A stretch of 64,000 nucleotides of DNA from Rhodospirillales bacterium (GCA_020638175.1 JACKJA010000002.1:1426001-1490000), one strand, 5' to 3'; shown: positions 8,650-17,762, counted from the stretch's first letter. Translations and numbers: made by a program. Notes: generated by a model not told the origin, from the sequence alone.

Positions 8650-9828
8650 TTAATTTAATTGGGCCAAGGTAACAGCCGGATCAACCGGTCGCCCCTGAAA
8701 CCTTAGTTCGTAATATAGCGCGGGACGGCCGCCAATAGAAGTCGTAGTTGCCATTTGTCCCAAAGGCTCTCCGGAATCGACCGATTGCCCGGCCAGAACA
8801 TCAATGCGGTCAAGCCCGCCAATCAGGCTGTGATAGGACTTTCTGTGCTCTATGATAACCATTTGCCCGTAATTTTTAAAGGCACCCGCAAAGATAACTT
8901 TTCCACCCATGGGAGCCGTCACCAGAGCATGAGGCCGGGTTTCGATTCTCAGCCCCTCGCTTTTGGCCCCGATTTCATCGCGTTGACCGTACCCAACCTT
9001 GATCGTCCCGGCGACAGGCAAGCGGGATGGCCCCGTTGCCGGTAAAGAAGCCGTCTTGGCCGCGGTTTTTTTATGGGTCTGTGCCTGCTGTTGTTTTTTA
9101 TCTTCCTCCAGCCGGTCCAGAAGATCCTGCAAAGATCGAGCCTTCAATGACAAGCTCGCAATTCTTTTCTCGCTTTGCGCGAAATCGCTCTGGGTGTTCT
9201 TGTAAAGGGTTTCCCTTTGTTTCAAGGATGCCGTCATTTTTTGCTGTTTTTCATCCAGCGCGCTACGGGCGCTTTGTGCCCGCTGCCGGTCAGCTTCCAA
9301 AATCTTTTGTAACGTATCAAGCCTCTTTATATCGGCCGCGACGCGGTCCGAACGATTTTTAACAGCCGGCAAAGCACTTTGCAGCAGCAAGGCGCTCTGC
9401 GCCGTTTCCAGAGGCGCGCCCGGACGGGCAATCAATGATTCCGGCGGCACCCGGCGCATACGGCTTAGCGCCAGAACCATGCCGGAGATCGAACCATAAT
9501 CTTTTTTCAGGGAAGCGCTCAACGTTTCCTGTTCCGTTTCCAGCCCGGCAATTTTATCTTCCAGAGCACTCAGCTCTTCCTCGCTTTTCTGGACATCCCT
9601 CCCGATCTTGACAAGCTCGTTCTTCAAGCTCTCCAGCCCGGATTTTGATTTTTTCAGCTCTTCAGCCAGACGCTTTTTTTCCTGCTCCTCCACCCGGAGA
9701 TTTTCCTGCAGCGTTTCCATCGAAACATCCTTGTGGGCAGGGACCGGCGGGACTTGAGCCAAAACAGGCAAAGCCGTCATTAAAATCAGGATAAAAAGAA
9801 GAAAAACGAACCGGTGCATGCCCATCAT
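8650..9828 (-). CDS. envC: EnvC-like murein hydrolase activator (degenerate LytM/M23)
   Basis: A signal-peptide protein (MHRFVFLLFILILMTALP...) with a long coiled coil (about 35-250) and a C-terminal LytM domain, the EnvC architecture; EnvC activates periplasmic N-acetylmuramoyl-L-alanine amidases at the septum. The zinc ligands of true M23 peptidases are not visible: the HxxxD position reads LRIET and the HxH position reads PALYYEL, so this is an activator, not an enzyme. The start is placed at the ATG cluster 9817-9828; a farther start would run into rlmH. It begins 43 bases after rlmH and ends 29 bases before the ctpA start. Confidence 0.85.
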   Translation of the reverse strand: MMGMHRFVFLLFILILMTALPVLAQVPPVPAHKDVSMETLQENLRVEEQEKKRLAEELKKSKSGLESLKNELVKIGRDVQKSEEELSALEDKIAGLETEQETLSASLKKDYGSISGMVLALSRMRRVPPESLIARPGAPLETAQSALLLQSALPAVKNRSDRVAADIKRLDTLQKILEADRQRAQSARSALDEKQQKMTASLKQRETLYKNTQSDFAQSEKRIASLSLKARSLQDLLDRLEEDKKQQQAQTHKKTAAKTASLPATGPSRLPVAGTIKVGYGQRDEIGAKSEGLRIETRPHALVTAPMGGKVIFAGAFKNYGQMVIIEHRKSYHSLIGGLDRIDVLAGQSVDSGEPLGQMATTTSIGGRPALYYELRFQGRPVDPAVTLAQLN

Positions 9829-9871
9829 TATAATGGGTTCAAAACAGAATGCTCGCTTTAATTTGATGTTT

Positions 9872-10312
9872 TCAAGACCGATGATAGGGATGCCCGGCGA
9901 TAATTTGCTGGGCGCGGTAAATTTGCTCAAGCAGCATAACCCGGGCCAGCATATGCGGCCATGTTTGTGCGCCAAAAGATAACAGGCAATCCGACCGTTT
10001 CCGCACAGCCTGACTATGACCGTCGGCCCCGCCGATCACGAACTGGAAACGGGAACGTCCTTGCGCCGCCAACGTATCAATCTTCTGAGAAAAGTCTTCA
10101 CTGGACAGGGATTTCCCCCGTTCATCCATAACAAAAACGAAAGCCTGCGGATCGAGTTTTTCGAGAACCAGTTTTTCTTCATCCTGAGGTTTTTTGGGAT
10201 CAAGCTCATAAAGAGTCAAACCCCACCGCAGCCGCGTGGCATATTCCTCATACAAGCTTAAAAGAGAGCCTTTACGCAAACGGCCAACGGCAATGATATC
10301 GACATGTATCAT
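9872..10312 (-). CDS. rlmH: RlmH, 23S rRNA (pseudouridine-1915) N3-methyltransferase
   Basis: RlmH methylates pseudouridine 1915 in helix 69 of 23S rRNA on assembled ribosomes. It is a small SPOUT-fold enzyme, here 146 residues. The family marks are FVFVMDERGKSLSSEDF, the SAM-binding FVIGGADGH and the C-terminal QIIAGHPYHRS, all intact. It is encoded 31 bases downstream of rsfS, the conserved rsfS-rlmH pairing. Confidence 0.96.
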   Translation of the reverse strand: MIHVDIIAVGRLRKGSLLSLYEEYATRLRWGLTLYELDPKKPQDEEKLVLEKLDPQAFVFVMDERGKSLSSEDFSQKIDTLAAQGRSRFQFVIGGADGHSQAVRKRSDCLLSFGAQTWPHMLARVMLLEQIYRAQQIIAGHPYHRS

Positions 10313-10343
10313 GGAAAATTCGATGCGTTTGCAAAATTAAGGG

Positions 10344-10811
10344 TTAAACAGGACGATTCGGCGCGGAATTCCCGCTGCCGTGCGAGGCATCCATCAGATG
10401 CGGCATACTCCACATTTTTTCAATGTTATAAAAGCCGCGCACCTCTGGCCGGAATAAATGCACGATCACATCGCCGGCATCTAAAACCACCCAGTTTCCA
10501 AGGTCTTTCCCTTCGATTTTAACATCTTTAACGCCGGCGGATTTAAGACGATCCTGCAGCTTTTCTGCCAGGGCACCCACTTGCCGTGAAGAACGACCTG
10601 TTGCGACAACCATATAGTCGGCGAGGGCGCTTTGGCCCGTCAGGTTGATAATTTCAATATCCTCGGCCTTATCGGCATCCAGAGAATCCCTGATAAGGTC
10701 TTTCAATGCTTCCGGGTCCAGTCCTTTGGCCCTGTTTCCTGTAACTAGAATAACGGCGTTCTCCTTGTTATAACGGCAAGCGGAACAAAGCAGCAAAAAG
10801 CGCCGCGACAT
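10344..10811 (-). CDS. rsfS: RsfS, ribosome silencing factor
   Basis: RsfS binds ribosomal protein L14 and blocks subunit joining when nutrients are scarce. The domain (from about residue 32; INLTGQSALADYMVVATGRSS, GNWVVLDAGDVIVHLF, FYNIEKMWS) is complete. The ATG at 10811 has only a weak ribosome binding site. A near-perfect AAGGAG lies inside the frame, six bases before a GTT and nine before an ATT codon (10751), so the true start might be a rare non-ATG codon that removes the first about 20 residues. The gene has its own promoter at 10945-10973. Confidence 0.9.
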   Translation of the reverse strand: MSRRFLLLCSACRYNKENAVILVTGNRAKGLDPEALKDLIRDSLDADKAEDIEIINLTGQSALADYMVVATGRSSRQVGALAEKLQDRLKSAGVKDVKIEGKDLGNWVVLDAGDVIVHLFRPEVRGFYNIEKMWSMPHLMDASHGSGNSAPNRPV

Positions 10812-10944
10812 TTTACTGCCGAAGCGCTTGGGTTCCGCGTTTCCGAAGATGTAACAACAGGCATGACCATGACGTATTCGCTAACCAACGTCAGTTCCAT
10901 CCCCTTCTTGTTTCAGTCATATTTTTATCTGCCTTCATAACTCT

Positions 10945-10973
10945 ATTTTACGCCCATTCAACCAGACGTGCAA
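10945..10973 (-). promoter_or_regulatory. sigma70-type promoter for rsfS-rlmH-envC-ctpA block
   Basis: On the minus strand, TTGCAC (10968-10973) and TAAAAT (10945-10950) are separated by exactly 17 bases. Transcription would start near 10938 and leave a leader of about 127 bases before rsfS. This is the best promoter between nadD and rsfS and suggests that the rsfS-to-rppH genes form a separate transcript. The remaining bases of the 10812-11030 gap hold no gene I can support; its nadD-proximal part is very A+T-rich. Confidence 0.65.
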
Positions 10974-11030
10974 GATAATGTTAGAATTACCGTTAATAAA
11001 TGACATTAAGATATTCATATTAACATTTTG

Positions 11031-11660
11031 TTATATAATGTTTTTTCTAATATCGGTGGAGGAAATTTCCATCATCCGGTTTTGCAATAACCAGTAACTA
11101 AACCCCGGTGCCAGTGAAACCATTCCCGGCTTGGAAAGCAAAACATGCTCTTGGGTCGCCAACAGACGCAACGGACAGGATTTAACCAGGTTTCGCGCCG
11201 GCGGGCGGGCAATATGCGCCGTCGCCGTCAGTTTTAAAATTTCACGCCAGCGGTGCCAGCGATGGAAAGACAGGGCATTGTCCATCCCGGTTAAAAAAAC
11301 GAACTCTGTACGGGGAAAGTGACAACGCAACATACAAAGCGTATCAAAGGTCCGGTTAAAGCCCGTTTCCTGCTCCAGATCACTAACGACAAGATGAGGA
11401 AAAGCCGCCGTAAGCTCTTCGCACAACTGCAGTCGCCGAACGAACGGTTGCAAATCATGACTGGATTTCAAAGGATTTTGCGGCGAAACAAGCCACCAAA
11501 CGGCATCCAGAGCTAAACTGCGCAAAGCAATCTGGCTGATATGCACATGCCCCTCATGCGGCGGATTGAACGATCCACCCAGCAAACCGATCCGCATCCC
11601 GGCCCAGCGGGCACTGTCATGCAAATGAGGAGGAGAAAAAATGCGGCTGCTATGTTCCAT
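11031..11660 (-). CDS. nadD: NadD, nicotinate-nucleotide adenylyltransferase
   Basis: NadD makes nicotinic acid adenine dinucleotide from NaMN and ATP in NAD synthesis. In 209 residues the nucleotidyltransferase motif GGSFNPPHEGH is at 28-38, with VWWLVSPQNPLK and the C-terminal ISSTDIR. The N-terminal extension containing RWAGMRIGLLGG is typical of alphaproteobacterial NadD, so ATG 11660 (GGAG 12 bases upstream) is preferred to the internal ATG at 11597; a GTG at 11684 is a further option. It follows the atp operon and precedes rsfS. Confidence 0.93.
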   Translation of the reverse strand: MEHSSRIFSPPHLHDSARWAGMRIGLLGGSFNPPHEGHVHISQIALRSLALDAVWWLVSPQNPLKSSHDLQPFVRRLQLCEELTAAFPHLVVSDLEQETGFNRTFDTLCMLRCHFPRTEFVFLTGMDNALSFHRWHRWREILKLTATAHIARPPARNLVKSCPLRLLATQEHVLLSKPGMVSLAPGFSYWLLQNRMMEISSTDIRKNII

Positions 11661-11702
11661 AAGCGATATTATCTCCGATGACACGGAACATCGCTACAGC
11701 GA

Positions 11703-12191
11703 TTAGTGCATTTTTTTAGAAATATCGCCGATAGTCTGATCAATCAGCTTTGCCGCCGATTTTTCATCCATATGATCGGCAATAATGCCAGCCGCCGCCT
11801 TAACAGCCAGTTCCGCGGCATACGCTTGAATCTGTTGCTTCGCAGCTTGTTCCATGCGGTGCAGGCGCTCTTCCAGCTGCTGTTCGCGGCGAGCCATGCT
11901 GTCACTTAGATCGGCTTCCGCCTGCTTGCGAATTCTTTCGGCGTGGTCTTTTGCGTTCGCCATAATGGCTTCGGCTTCTTTTTCAGCATCACGCTGTTTG
12001 CGTTGATACTGGGCGAGAAGCTCTTGAGCCTCAACCCGCAGCAACTCAGCCGTTTCGATATCCGTACGAATCTCGGCAATCCGCCCGTCAAGCTTGGCAA
12101 GAAAGGCATCACGGCCATAGCGATAAGCAATGATAGCAAAGATCACAAAGGATATCAGAACCCAAACAGCAGGATTATGGAGCAATTCCAT
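11703..12191 (-). CDS. atpF: ATP synthase F0 subunit b
   Basis: One of two b-type stator subunits that tie F1 to the membrane sector. It has 162 residues: one N-terminal membrane helix (about 7-25, VWVLISFVIFAIIAYRYG) followed by a long charged coiled coil. It lies one base after atpF' and is the last gene of the F0 operon. Subunits of the F1 head are not in this window, as usual for alphaproteobacteria, in which the F0 and F1 genes sit in separate operons. Confidence 0.94.
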   Translation of the reverse strand: MELLHNPAVWVLISFVIFAIIAYRYGRDAFLAKLDGRIAEIRTDIETAELLRVEAQELLAQYQRKQRDAEKEAEAIMANAKDHAERIRKQAEADLSDSMARREQQLEERLHRMEQAAKQQIQAYAAELAVKAAAGIIADHMDEKSAAKLIDQTIGDISKKMH

Positions 12192-12192
12192 T

Positions 12193-12828
12193 TCAGGCAG
12201 CCTCTTTCTTGCTTAATGTTTTAACCACCTTGCTGGCTTTTTTCAGGTCCTGGTCAATCCCGACAATCTTATGGGCCGCTTCGCTGGCCACAGACGCCAC
12301 CAGATCATCCATCTCTTCTATGGCTTGCTCACGGGCTTTGACGAGGCGTTTTTCCATCGACAACATTTCCGAAGCAGCTTTTTCCTGAAACCTCCGGGTT
12401 TCCTGATCGGCTTTCTTCTTAAGGTCTCCGTGCATGGCCTGCGTGATCGCCGCTGCCTCGGTCCGGGCAGCATTCAGGCTCCCCTCATAGGACAGCAAAG
12501 CTTCTTCAGCTTCCTTTTTTAGACGTTCCGCCGTTTTCAGGTCACCGTTAATATGCTCCTGACGGTTTTCGAGAACACCGGAAATATCTGGCAATATCCG
12601 GCTTGAAAAGAACACATAAAGAATCAGGAACGTAACCGTCAGCCAGAAAATCTGCGACGGGTACGTTGTTACATCAAATTGCGGCATCCCGGCCGAAGAA
12701 GCATGATCCCCGCCATGCGCAGCGCCTGCGGCTTCATGTCCGGCTTCTTCAGCAGCAAACGCCGCCGTCATGCCGAACATGACCGTGCAAAATACAAAAG
12801 CAGTAAAAGCTTTCATGCCGTCGCGCAT
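12193..12828 (-). CDS. atpF': ATP synthase F0 subunit b' (second b-type subunit)
   Basis: The partner of AtpF in the heterodimeric peripheral stalk of photosynthetic and alphaproteobacterial ATP synthases. The 211-residue protein starts with a signal-peptide-like segment (KAFTAFVFCTVMFGMTAAFA) and a His/Ala-rich stretch, then the membrane helix (SQIFWLTVTFLILYVFFSS, about 58-78) and a coiled coil. AAAGGA lies nine bases before ATG 12828; an internal ATG at 12816 is possible. It lies 19 bases after atpE. Confidence 0.93.
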   Translation of the reverse strand: MRDGMKAFTAFVFCTVMFGMTAAFAAEEAGHEAAGAAHGGDHASSAGMPQFDVTTYPSQIFWLTVTFLILYVFFSSRILPDISGVLENRQEHINGDLKTAERLKKEAEEALLSYEGSLNAARTEAAAITQAMHGDLKKKADQETRRFQEKAASEMLSMEKRLVKAREQAIEEMDDLVASVASEAAHKIVGIDQDLKKASKVVKTLSKKEAA

Positions 12829-12847
12829 GGAGGAAAATCCTTTATGA

Positions 12848-13078
12848 CTAGAAAATACCCAGCAGGATAATGATCGAAATCCCCAAAGCGAAAATAGCCA
12901 GAGCTTCCGTCAACGCAAAGGTCAGGAAGAATTTCTTGTCCAGCAGTTCCGCAGCATTTGGGTTACGACCGACAGCCTCATTGTAAGATGAGAAGATCAG
13001 GCCCAGACCGATACCAACCCCGAGAATCGGGAGGAGGGCAATCGCCCCGGCAATCAATTTAGCAGCTTCGAGTTCCAT
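12848..13078 (-). CDS. atpE: ATP synthase F0 subunit c
   Basis: The 76-residue hairpin protein of the c-ring rotor. Two membrane helices flank the polar loop GRNPNAAE. The ion-carrying carboxylate is E58 in FALTEALAIFAL, and the first helix has the glycine-rich packing motif GVGIGLGLIF. A strong ribosome binding site (AGAGGAAA) precedes ATG 13078. It is located between atpB and atpF'. Confidence 0.97.
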   Translation of the reverse strand: MELEAAKLIAGAIALLPILGVGIGLGLIFSSYNEAVGRNPNAAELLDKKFFLTFALTEALAIFALGISIIILLGIF

Positions 13079-13149
13079 GTTAGGTTTCCTCTTTTTCAGT
13101 TAGTTAACGATATTAATTTCAATAAATATTCCGACGCCATCCTGCATAT

Positions 13150-13896
13150 TTAGTGATGAAGATCAACCGTATCTTTCAGGTAAATACAAGACAGAACCGT
13201 AAAAACATAAGCGTGCAGCAAGGCAATCAGAAATTCAAAAGCAATCAGGATCACATTGAATAGCGCTGGCAGCGTCCCCGCCAGAAGCCCGCCAAAGCCC
13301 AGCGCCAGCAACATCACGCTGAAACCGGCCACAACCTTTAACAGCAAATGCCCCACCATCATGTTGATAAACAAACGAACAGACAGGGTAAGAGGCCGGA
13401 TCAGGAAAGAAATCAGCTCAATAGGAATAATCAGCGGAAACAGAAAAACGGGCACGCCGGGCGGCACAAACAGGCTGAAAAATTTCAGGCCATGCCGGGC
13501 AAGACCGATGATAACCACAGCGAAAAAAATCATCATGGCCAGAGCCAGCGTCACAGCAATATGGCTGGTATAGGTAAAGGAAAACGGCACCATACCCAGC
13601 AAATTCCCCATCAACACAACGATAAACAGGGTGAAAATCAGCGGAAAATATTGACGCCCCTTGCTACCTATATTTTCGCGGATCATCCCGGCAATAAATT
13701 CATACAGCATTTCCGATAAAACCTGCATGCGTCCGGGGATCAAGGCCTTGCGGCGAATAGCGAGGGAAAGAAACGAAGCGGATACAACCATCCCGATCAC
13801 CATCCATAAAGAAGAATTAGTGAAAGAGATATCCACGCCGCCGGGATTAAGTTCAACGATCGGCACAATCACAAACTGGTGAATCGGGTCGGTCAT
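13150..13896 (-). CDS. atpB: ATP synthase F0 subunit a
   Basis: Subunit a forms the two proton half-channels next to the c-ring. The 248-residue protein has multiple membrane helices; the essential arginine lies in RPLTLSVRLFINMMVGHLL, and the C-terminal helix LIALLHAYVFTVLSCIYLKD is typical. It is encoded 17 bases downstream of atpI and 71 bases upstream of atpE. Confidence 0.97.
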   Translation of the reverse strand: MTDPIHQFVIVPIVELNPGGVDISFTNSSLWMVIGMVVSASFLSLAIRRKALIPGRMQVLSEMLYEFIAGMIRENIGSKGRQYFPLIFTLFIVVLMGNLLGMVPFSFTYTSHIAVTLALAMMIFFAVVIIGLARHGLKFFSLFVPPGVPVFLFPLIIPIELISFLIRPLTLSVRLFINMMVGHLLLKVVAGFSVMLLALGFGGLLAGTLPALFNVILIAFEFLIALLHAYVFTVLSCIYLKDTVDLHH

Positions 13897-13913
13897 AGGA
13901 GGTTCCGTTTTTG

Positions 13914-14270
13914 TTAATTATCTTCGTTTTCCGGCGTCTTTGTATCGTCTTTTTGACCATTTTGCAACCGCGAATAACCAACCGAAGAGTCAAAATTTTG
14001 AGTAATTCGGTAAACACCCAAAAAACCGGCGAGAATCCCGCCAAAAATGAAGATCAGTAAAAACCACGGCTTGGTCCCCAGAGCGTTATCGAGCAACAAA
14101 CCGATCAGAACGCCGGCAATGATACTGACGACCATTTCCGCGCCGGCACGAATGCCGCTGTTCATGTTATCGGCTTCGTATTCTTCTTTTGTGATGTCAG
14201 CCTGTTCCTTGTCTTCCTTCTGCCGGAAAGCCAGTATCTTGCCGGAAAGCTTTTCAAGCCTGTCATCCAT
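13914..14270 (-). CDS. atpI: AtpI, ATP synthase assembly protein
   Basis: A 118-residue membrane protein of the AtpI family, which helps assemble the c-ring. The N-terminal third is charged and coiled-coil-like; two hydrophobic helices follow (AEMVVSIIAGVLIGLLLD and WFLLIFIFGGILAGFLGVY). It starts three bases after the smc stop, so the F0 operon is read on from smc without a visible terminator or promoter between them. Confidence 0.9.
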   Translation of the reverse strand: MDDRLEKLSGKILAFRQKEDKEQADITKEEYEADNMNSGIRAGAEMVVSIIAGVLIGLLLDNALGTKPWFLLIFIFGGILAGFLGVYRITQNFDSSVGYSRLQNGQKDDTKTPENEDN

Positions 14271-14273
14271 GGC

Positions 14274-17200
14274 TTATTCCGCAGCTTCCAGGAAATCAAG
14301 CTGCTGGTTAAGGTCAACAGACACCAGTTGCGAAACGCCTTTCTCCGACATTGTTACCCCGTACAGGCGGTCCATGCGCGCCATCGTCAAACGGTGGTGG
14401 GTAATCAGAATAAAGCGGGTTTCACCCCGTTCAGCAAACTCCTCCAGCAGATCACAAACCCGGTCAACGTTCGCGTCATCCAACGGCGCGTCAACCTCGT
14501 CCAGCACGCAAATCGGCGCCGGATTGGTCAGGAACATCGCAAAAATCAGGGCAATCGCCGTCAATGTCTGCTCCCCCCCGGAAAGCAGGGAAAGTGATTG
14601 CAGTGTTTTACCCGGCGGCTGGGCATAAATCTCAAGCCCGGCTTCCAGAGGGTCATCCGATTCGATTAGCGCCAGATGCGCCTTCCCGCCATCAAACAGC
14701 CGTGTGAACATCTCACGGAAATGACCGTTTACATGGTCGAACGCCGTCTGCAGCCGTTCCCGCGCTTCCTTGTTCAGCTTCTGAATACCGCCGCGCAGCT
14801 CGTCAATAGCTTCCTGCAAATCCTGCCGTTCGTTCAAAATCCCGCCCAGCTCTTTTTCCAGCTCGTCGGCCTCCGTATCGGCCCGCAGATTCACAGGACC
14901 GATCAAATCACGGCTACGGACGTCGGAATCTTTTCGCTGCTTCAACTCATCCAGCGGGGGCAGGGCTTCAGGATCAAGCGCCGCTTCAGCAGAAAGCTCT
15001 TCCGGCGTCATACCGAAATGCTCGTCAATATGAGCCTTGATTTCCTCCAGATGAGTTTGGCGCTCCGCCGCCGTTGCCTGCGCATGCACACGGGCTTCAC
15101 GGGATTCAGCCAGCTTCGCCTCTGCTTCTTTCAACGCCCGCGTTGTCTCGGTCAGCTCGTTTTCAATCGCCGCCAGCTTGTCGGAAACGACCGTTTTTTC
15201 CTGTTCCTGAACCGTGATTTTTGAAAGCAGGGCTTCGCTGTCCTTTTTGATCACCGCCGGACGAATTTTCAGATCCGCTACACGTTCGACAAGCGCAGCT
15301 TCCCGCTCATCCAGCTCTTTAAGCCGCTCCCGCGCCCGGATACAGCGGTTTTGCAAATTGATCCGCTCATCGGCGATCGCCCGCAGCCGGGCATCCCGGC
15401 GTGATTTTTCCTGCATGCCCATATCGTGCGCGGTAATGGCTTCCTGCAGAGCTTCGCGCGCTTCCGACAACGCCGTACGTGCTTTTTCAATTTCAGATTG
15501 CTGCTGCGCCAGACTCTCTTCGTCAAAAGCACTGCGCTGCTCTTTATTCGCAGCCAGCGTTTCTTCCAGAGCCACCATATCCGCTTGCGCCAGAGATTGA
15601 GCTTCCTCCAGCTTCGCACGCTCGGCCTGTTGCGCCGCTTGCGCCTGCACCAGATCGTTCAGTGCCGCCCGTTTTTCCTTCACAGCGCTTTCCTGTGTCC
15701 GCAATTCGGCCTGCGCCGTCGTCAGAGAATTCTGCGCCGCACCAAGCTGCTCGTCACACCGGTTGCAAAGCGCGGCATGATCCTCGACAGCTTTTTCCAG
15801 TTTGGGCAGGGCTTTTTGCAGCTCCAAAAGACGGTTTTTCTGACGAATCTGAACAGCATGACGATCCGCCGCCGCGGCCTTGATATGCAGGCCGTCCCAG
15901 CGCCAGTAAGCCCCGGACCGGGAAACCAGCGATTGGCCCGGCACCAATTTTTTCATCAAATCCGGACCGGCAGCCTCATCCTCAATAAAACCGATCTGGC
16001 TCAAAGCCCGTTCCAGCGCCTTGGGCGCCTTCACATGCGGCACCAGCGATTCAATCCCGTCGGGCAAAGGGGGCAGGGCGGAGTTTCCGGCATCCTGCCA
16101 AACCACCGGCGCTTCCGGATCGGTCGAAGCCATCAGCGTATCGCCAAGCGCCCGTGACAAAGCCGCTTCGAAACCATCATCGGTGCGCACATCGTCAATA
16201 ACCGGACGGAACCCACCTTCATCATTTGCATTAAGAACGGATTCCAAAGCATTGATTTCAGATATATTATTATCTTTTTCTTTTTCAGACTCCCGATGAG
16301 CCGCCCGCTGGGCTTCACGGCTTTCACGGGCGGTCTCTACCTCCGCCGTAAAGCGCTCAATATCTTTTTGCAGGCGTAAAACGGCATCCTCACCGGATTC
16401 AATGACGCGCCGCAATTCCTCAACAGACCCATCGCTTTGATCGCTATCCTGAAAAGCTTGCAACTCTTCCCTGACCGTCGCCAACCGGTCCCGGATACGG
16501 CCCAGACGCTGTTCGTCCTGACCGATCTGACGATCAAGACTGTCCTTGCTGGCCCGGGCCGCCGCGGCCTTTTCCATCAGGGCCGTATAGGCGTTTTCCA
16601 GCGCCGTTACTTTTTCCTGCTGTTCCTCGCGCGCAGCCGCCCGGTGCGCCAGATCGTCCTGCTCATCGCTTTGACGCGCCGCCAGCGAAGCCTCTTCTTT
16701 TTCCAGCTTTTCAAGCACCAGCGAATTTTCATCGAGCATTGAACACTCATGCGTTCGGTCCGTCCCCATCTGGGAAAGCTGGCCCTGCGCCGTCGCCAGC
16801 TCATTCTCCAGCCGTTGCTCTTCGTCTTCCAGCCGCTGCAGCGCCAACTTTTGCGCCTGTAGCGCCGCGCTCATTTCCGCTTCCCTCTGCCGCAGGTCGG
16901 GAAGATCCTGCGCCTGCGTATTCTGGGTGCGGGTAAGCTGGCTGACGACCGTCATATGCGTGGCCACCGCGCTTTCCGCTTCCCCGAAACGGCTATGCAC
17001 ATCCCGCAGCTTCTCATGCGCCTGCTGCCATTCCGTGCAAGCAATCATAATCTCCAGCTGCCTGATTTGGGCGCTCAGATTCCGGTAACGGGCAGCCTGC
17101 CGTGCTTGCTTTTTCAGGTCGTTCAGGCGGTTTTCCATCCCGCCCAGCAAATCATCCAGCCGCTTGAGGTTATTATCGGTCGCCCGCAGCCGCAATTCGG

Positions 17201-17747
17201 CCTCATGTCGCCGCGCATACAAACCGGAAATCCCCGCGGCTTCCTCCAGCAGCATCCGCCGCTCCAGAGGCTTGGCCTGGATCATCGTTGTAATTTTGCC
17301 CTGAGAGACAAGATAAGGCGAATTGGCCCCACTCAGGATATCCGCGTAAAGAAGCTGTACATCGCGCGCCCGGGCATTTTTACCGTTCACCCGGTAATTA
17401 GACCCCTGATCGCGCTCAATCCGGCGTACAACCTCGATATCATCACTGTTGTTGTACGGGGCAGGGGCCGTCCGCTTTGTATTGTCCAGCAAAACGGAAA
17501 CCTCGGCCACATTTCGCGCCGGACGGGTGGATGTACCGTTAAAAATCACATCATCCATACTGGCGCTGCCGCCGCGCATCCGTTTGGAAGACGACTCTCC
17601 CATGCTCCAGCGCAGTGCCTCGACCAGATTGGATTTCCCGCATCCGTTTGGCCCGACCACGCCCGTCAACCCCGGCCCGATTTCCATTTCGGTCCGTTCG
17701 ACGAAGGATTTAAATCCCTGCAGGCGTAGCTTGTTAAACTGGATCAT
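14274..17747 (-). CDS. smc: SMC, chromosome segregation ATPase
   Basis: The long ATPase of the bacterial condensin complex. At 1157 residues it has the full plan: N-terminal head with Walker A GPNGCGKS (32-39), coiled coil, a hinge near 500-670, returning coiled coil, and C-terminal head with the signature LSGGEQTLTAIALIFAMF and the Walker B PICVLDEVDAPLDDANV. Its ScpA/ScpB partners are not in the window. The dsbA-like gene lies 15 bases upstream and atpI three bases downstream, so one transcript may join chromosome condensation and F0 genes. Confidence 0.97.
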   Translation of the reverse strand: MIQFNKLRLQGFKSFVERTEMEIGPGLTGVVGPNGCGKSNLVEALRWSMGESSSKRMRGGSASMDDVIFNGTSTRPARNVAEVSVLLDNTKRTAPAPYNNSDDIEVVRRIERDQGSNYRVNGKNARARDVQLLYADILSGANSPYLVSQGKITTMIQAKPLERRMLLEEAAGISGLYARRHEAELRLRATDNNLKRLDDLLGGMENRLNDLKKQARQAARYRNLSAQIRQLEIMIACTEWQQAHEKLRDVHSRFGEAESAVATHMTVVSQLTRTQNTQAQDLPDLRQREAEMSAALQAQKLALQRLEDEEQRLENELATAQGQLSQMGTDRTHECSMLDENSLVLEKLEKEEASLAARQSDEQDDLAHRAAAREEQQEKVTALENAYTALMEKAAAARASKDSLDRQIGQDEQRLGRIRDRLATVREELQAFQDSDQSDGSVEELRRVIESGEDAVLRLQKDIERFTAEVETARESREAQRAAHRESEKEKDNNISEINALESVLNANDEGGFRPVIDDVRTDDGFEAALSRALGDTLMASTDPEAPVVWQDAGNSALPPLPDGIESLVPHVKAPKALERALSQIGFIEDEAAGPDLMKKLVPGQSLVSRSGAYWRWDGLHIKAAAADRHAVQIRQKNRLLELQKALPKLEKAVEDHAALCNRCDEQLGAAQNSLTTAQAELRTQESAVKEKRAALNDLVQAQAAQQAERAKLEEAQSLAQADMVALEETLAANKEQRSAFDEESLAQQQSEIEKARTALSEAREALQEAITAHDMGMQEKSRRDARLRAIADERINLQNRCIRARERLKELDEREAALVERVADLKIRPAVIKKDSEALLSKITVQEQEKTVVSDKLAAIENELTETTRALKEAEAKLAESREARVHAQATAAERQTHLEEIKAHIDEHFGMTPEELSAEAALDPEALPPLDELKQRKDSDVRSRDLIGPVNLRADTEADELEKELGGILNERQDLQEAIDELRGGIQKLNKEARERLQTAFDHVNGHFREMFTRLFDGGKAHLALIESDDPLEAGLEIYAQPPGKTLQSLSLLSGGEQTLTAIALIFAMFLTNPAPICVLDEVDAPLDDANVDRVCDLLEEFAERGETRFILITHHRLTMARMDRLYGVTMSEKGVSQLVSVDLNQQLDFLEAAE

Positions 17748-17762
17748 GCGCAGATTTTGTCC

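Noticed and set aside
10750..10904. Short leader frame upstream of rsfS (about 51 codons, minus strand)
   Set aside because: No family, weak initiation context; it is mentioned only because its end coincides with a possible rsfS start.
16956..17729. 257-codon open frame opposite smc
   Set aside because: Shadow of the smc N-terminal head and coiled coil.
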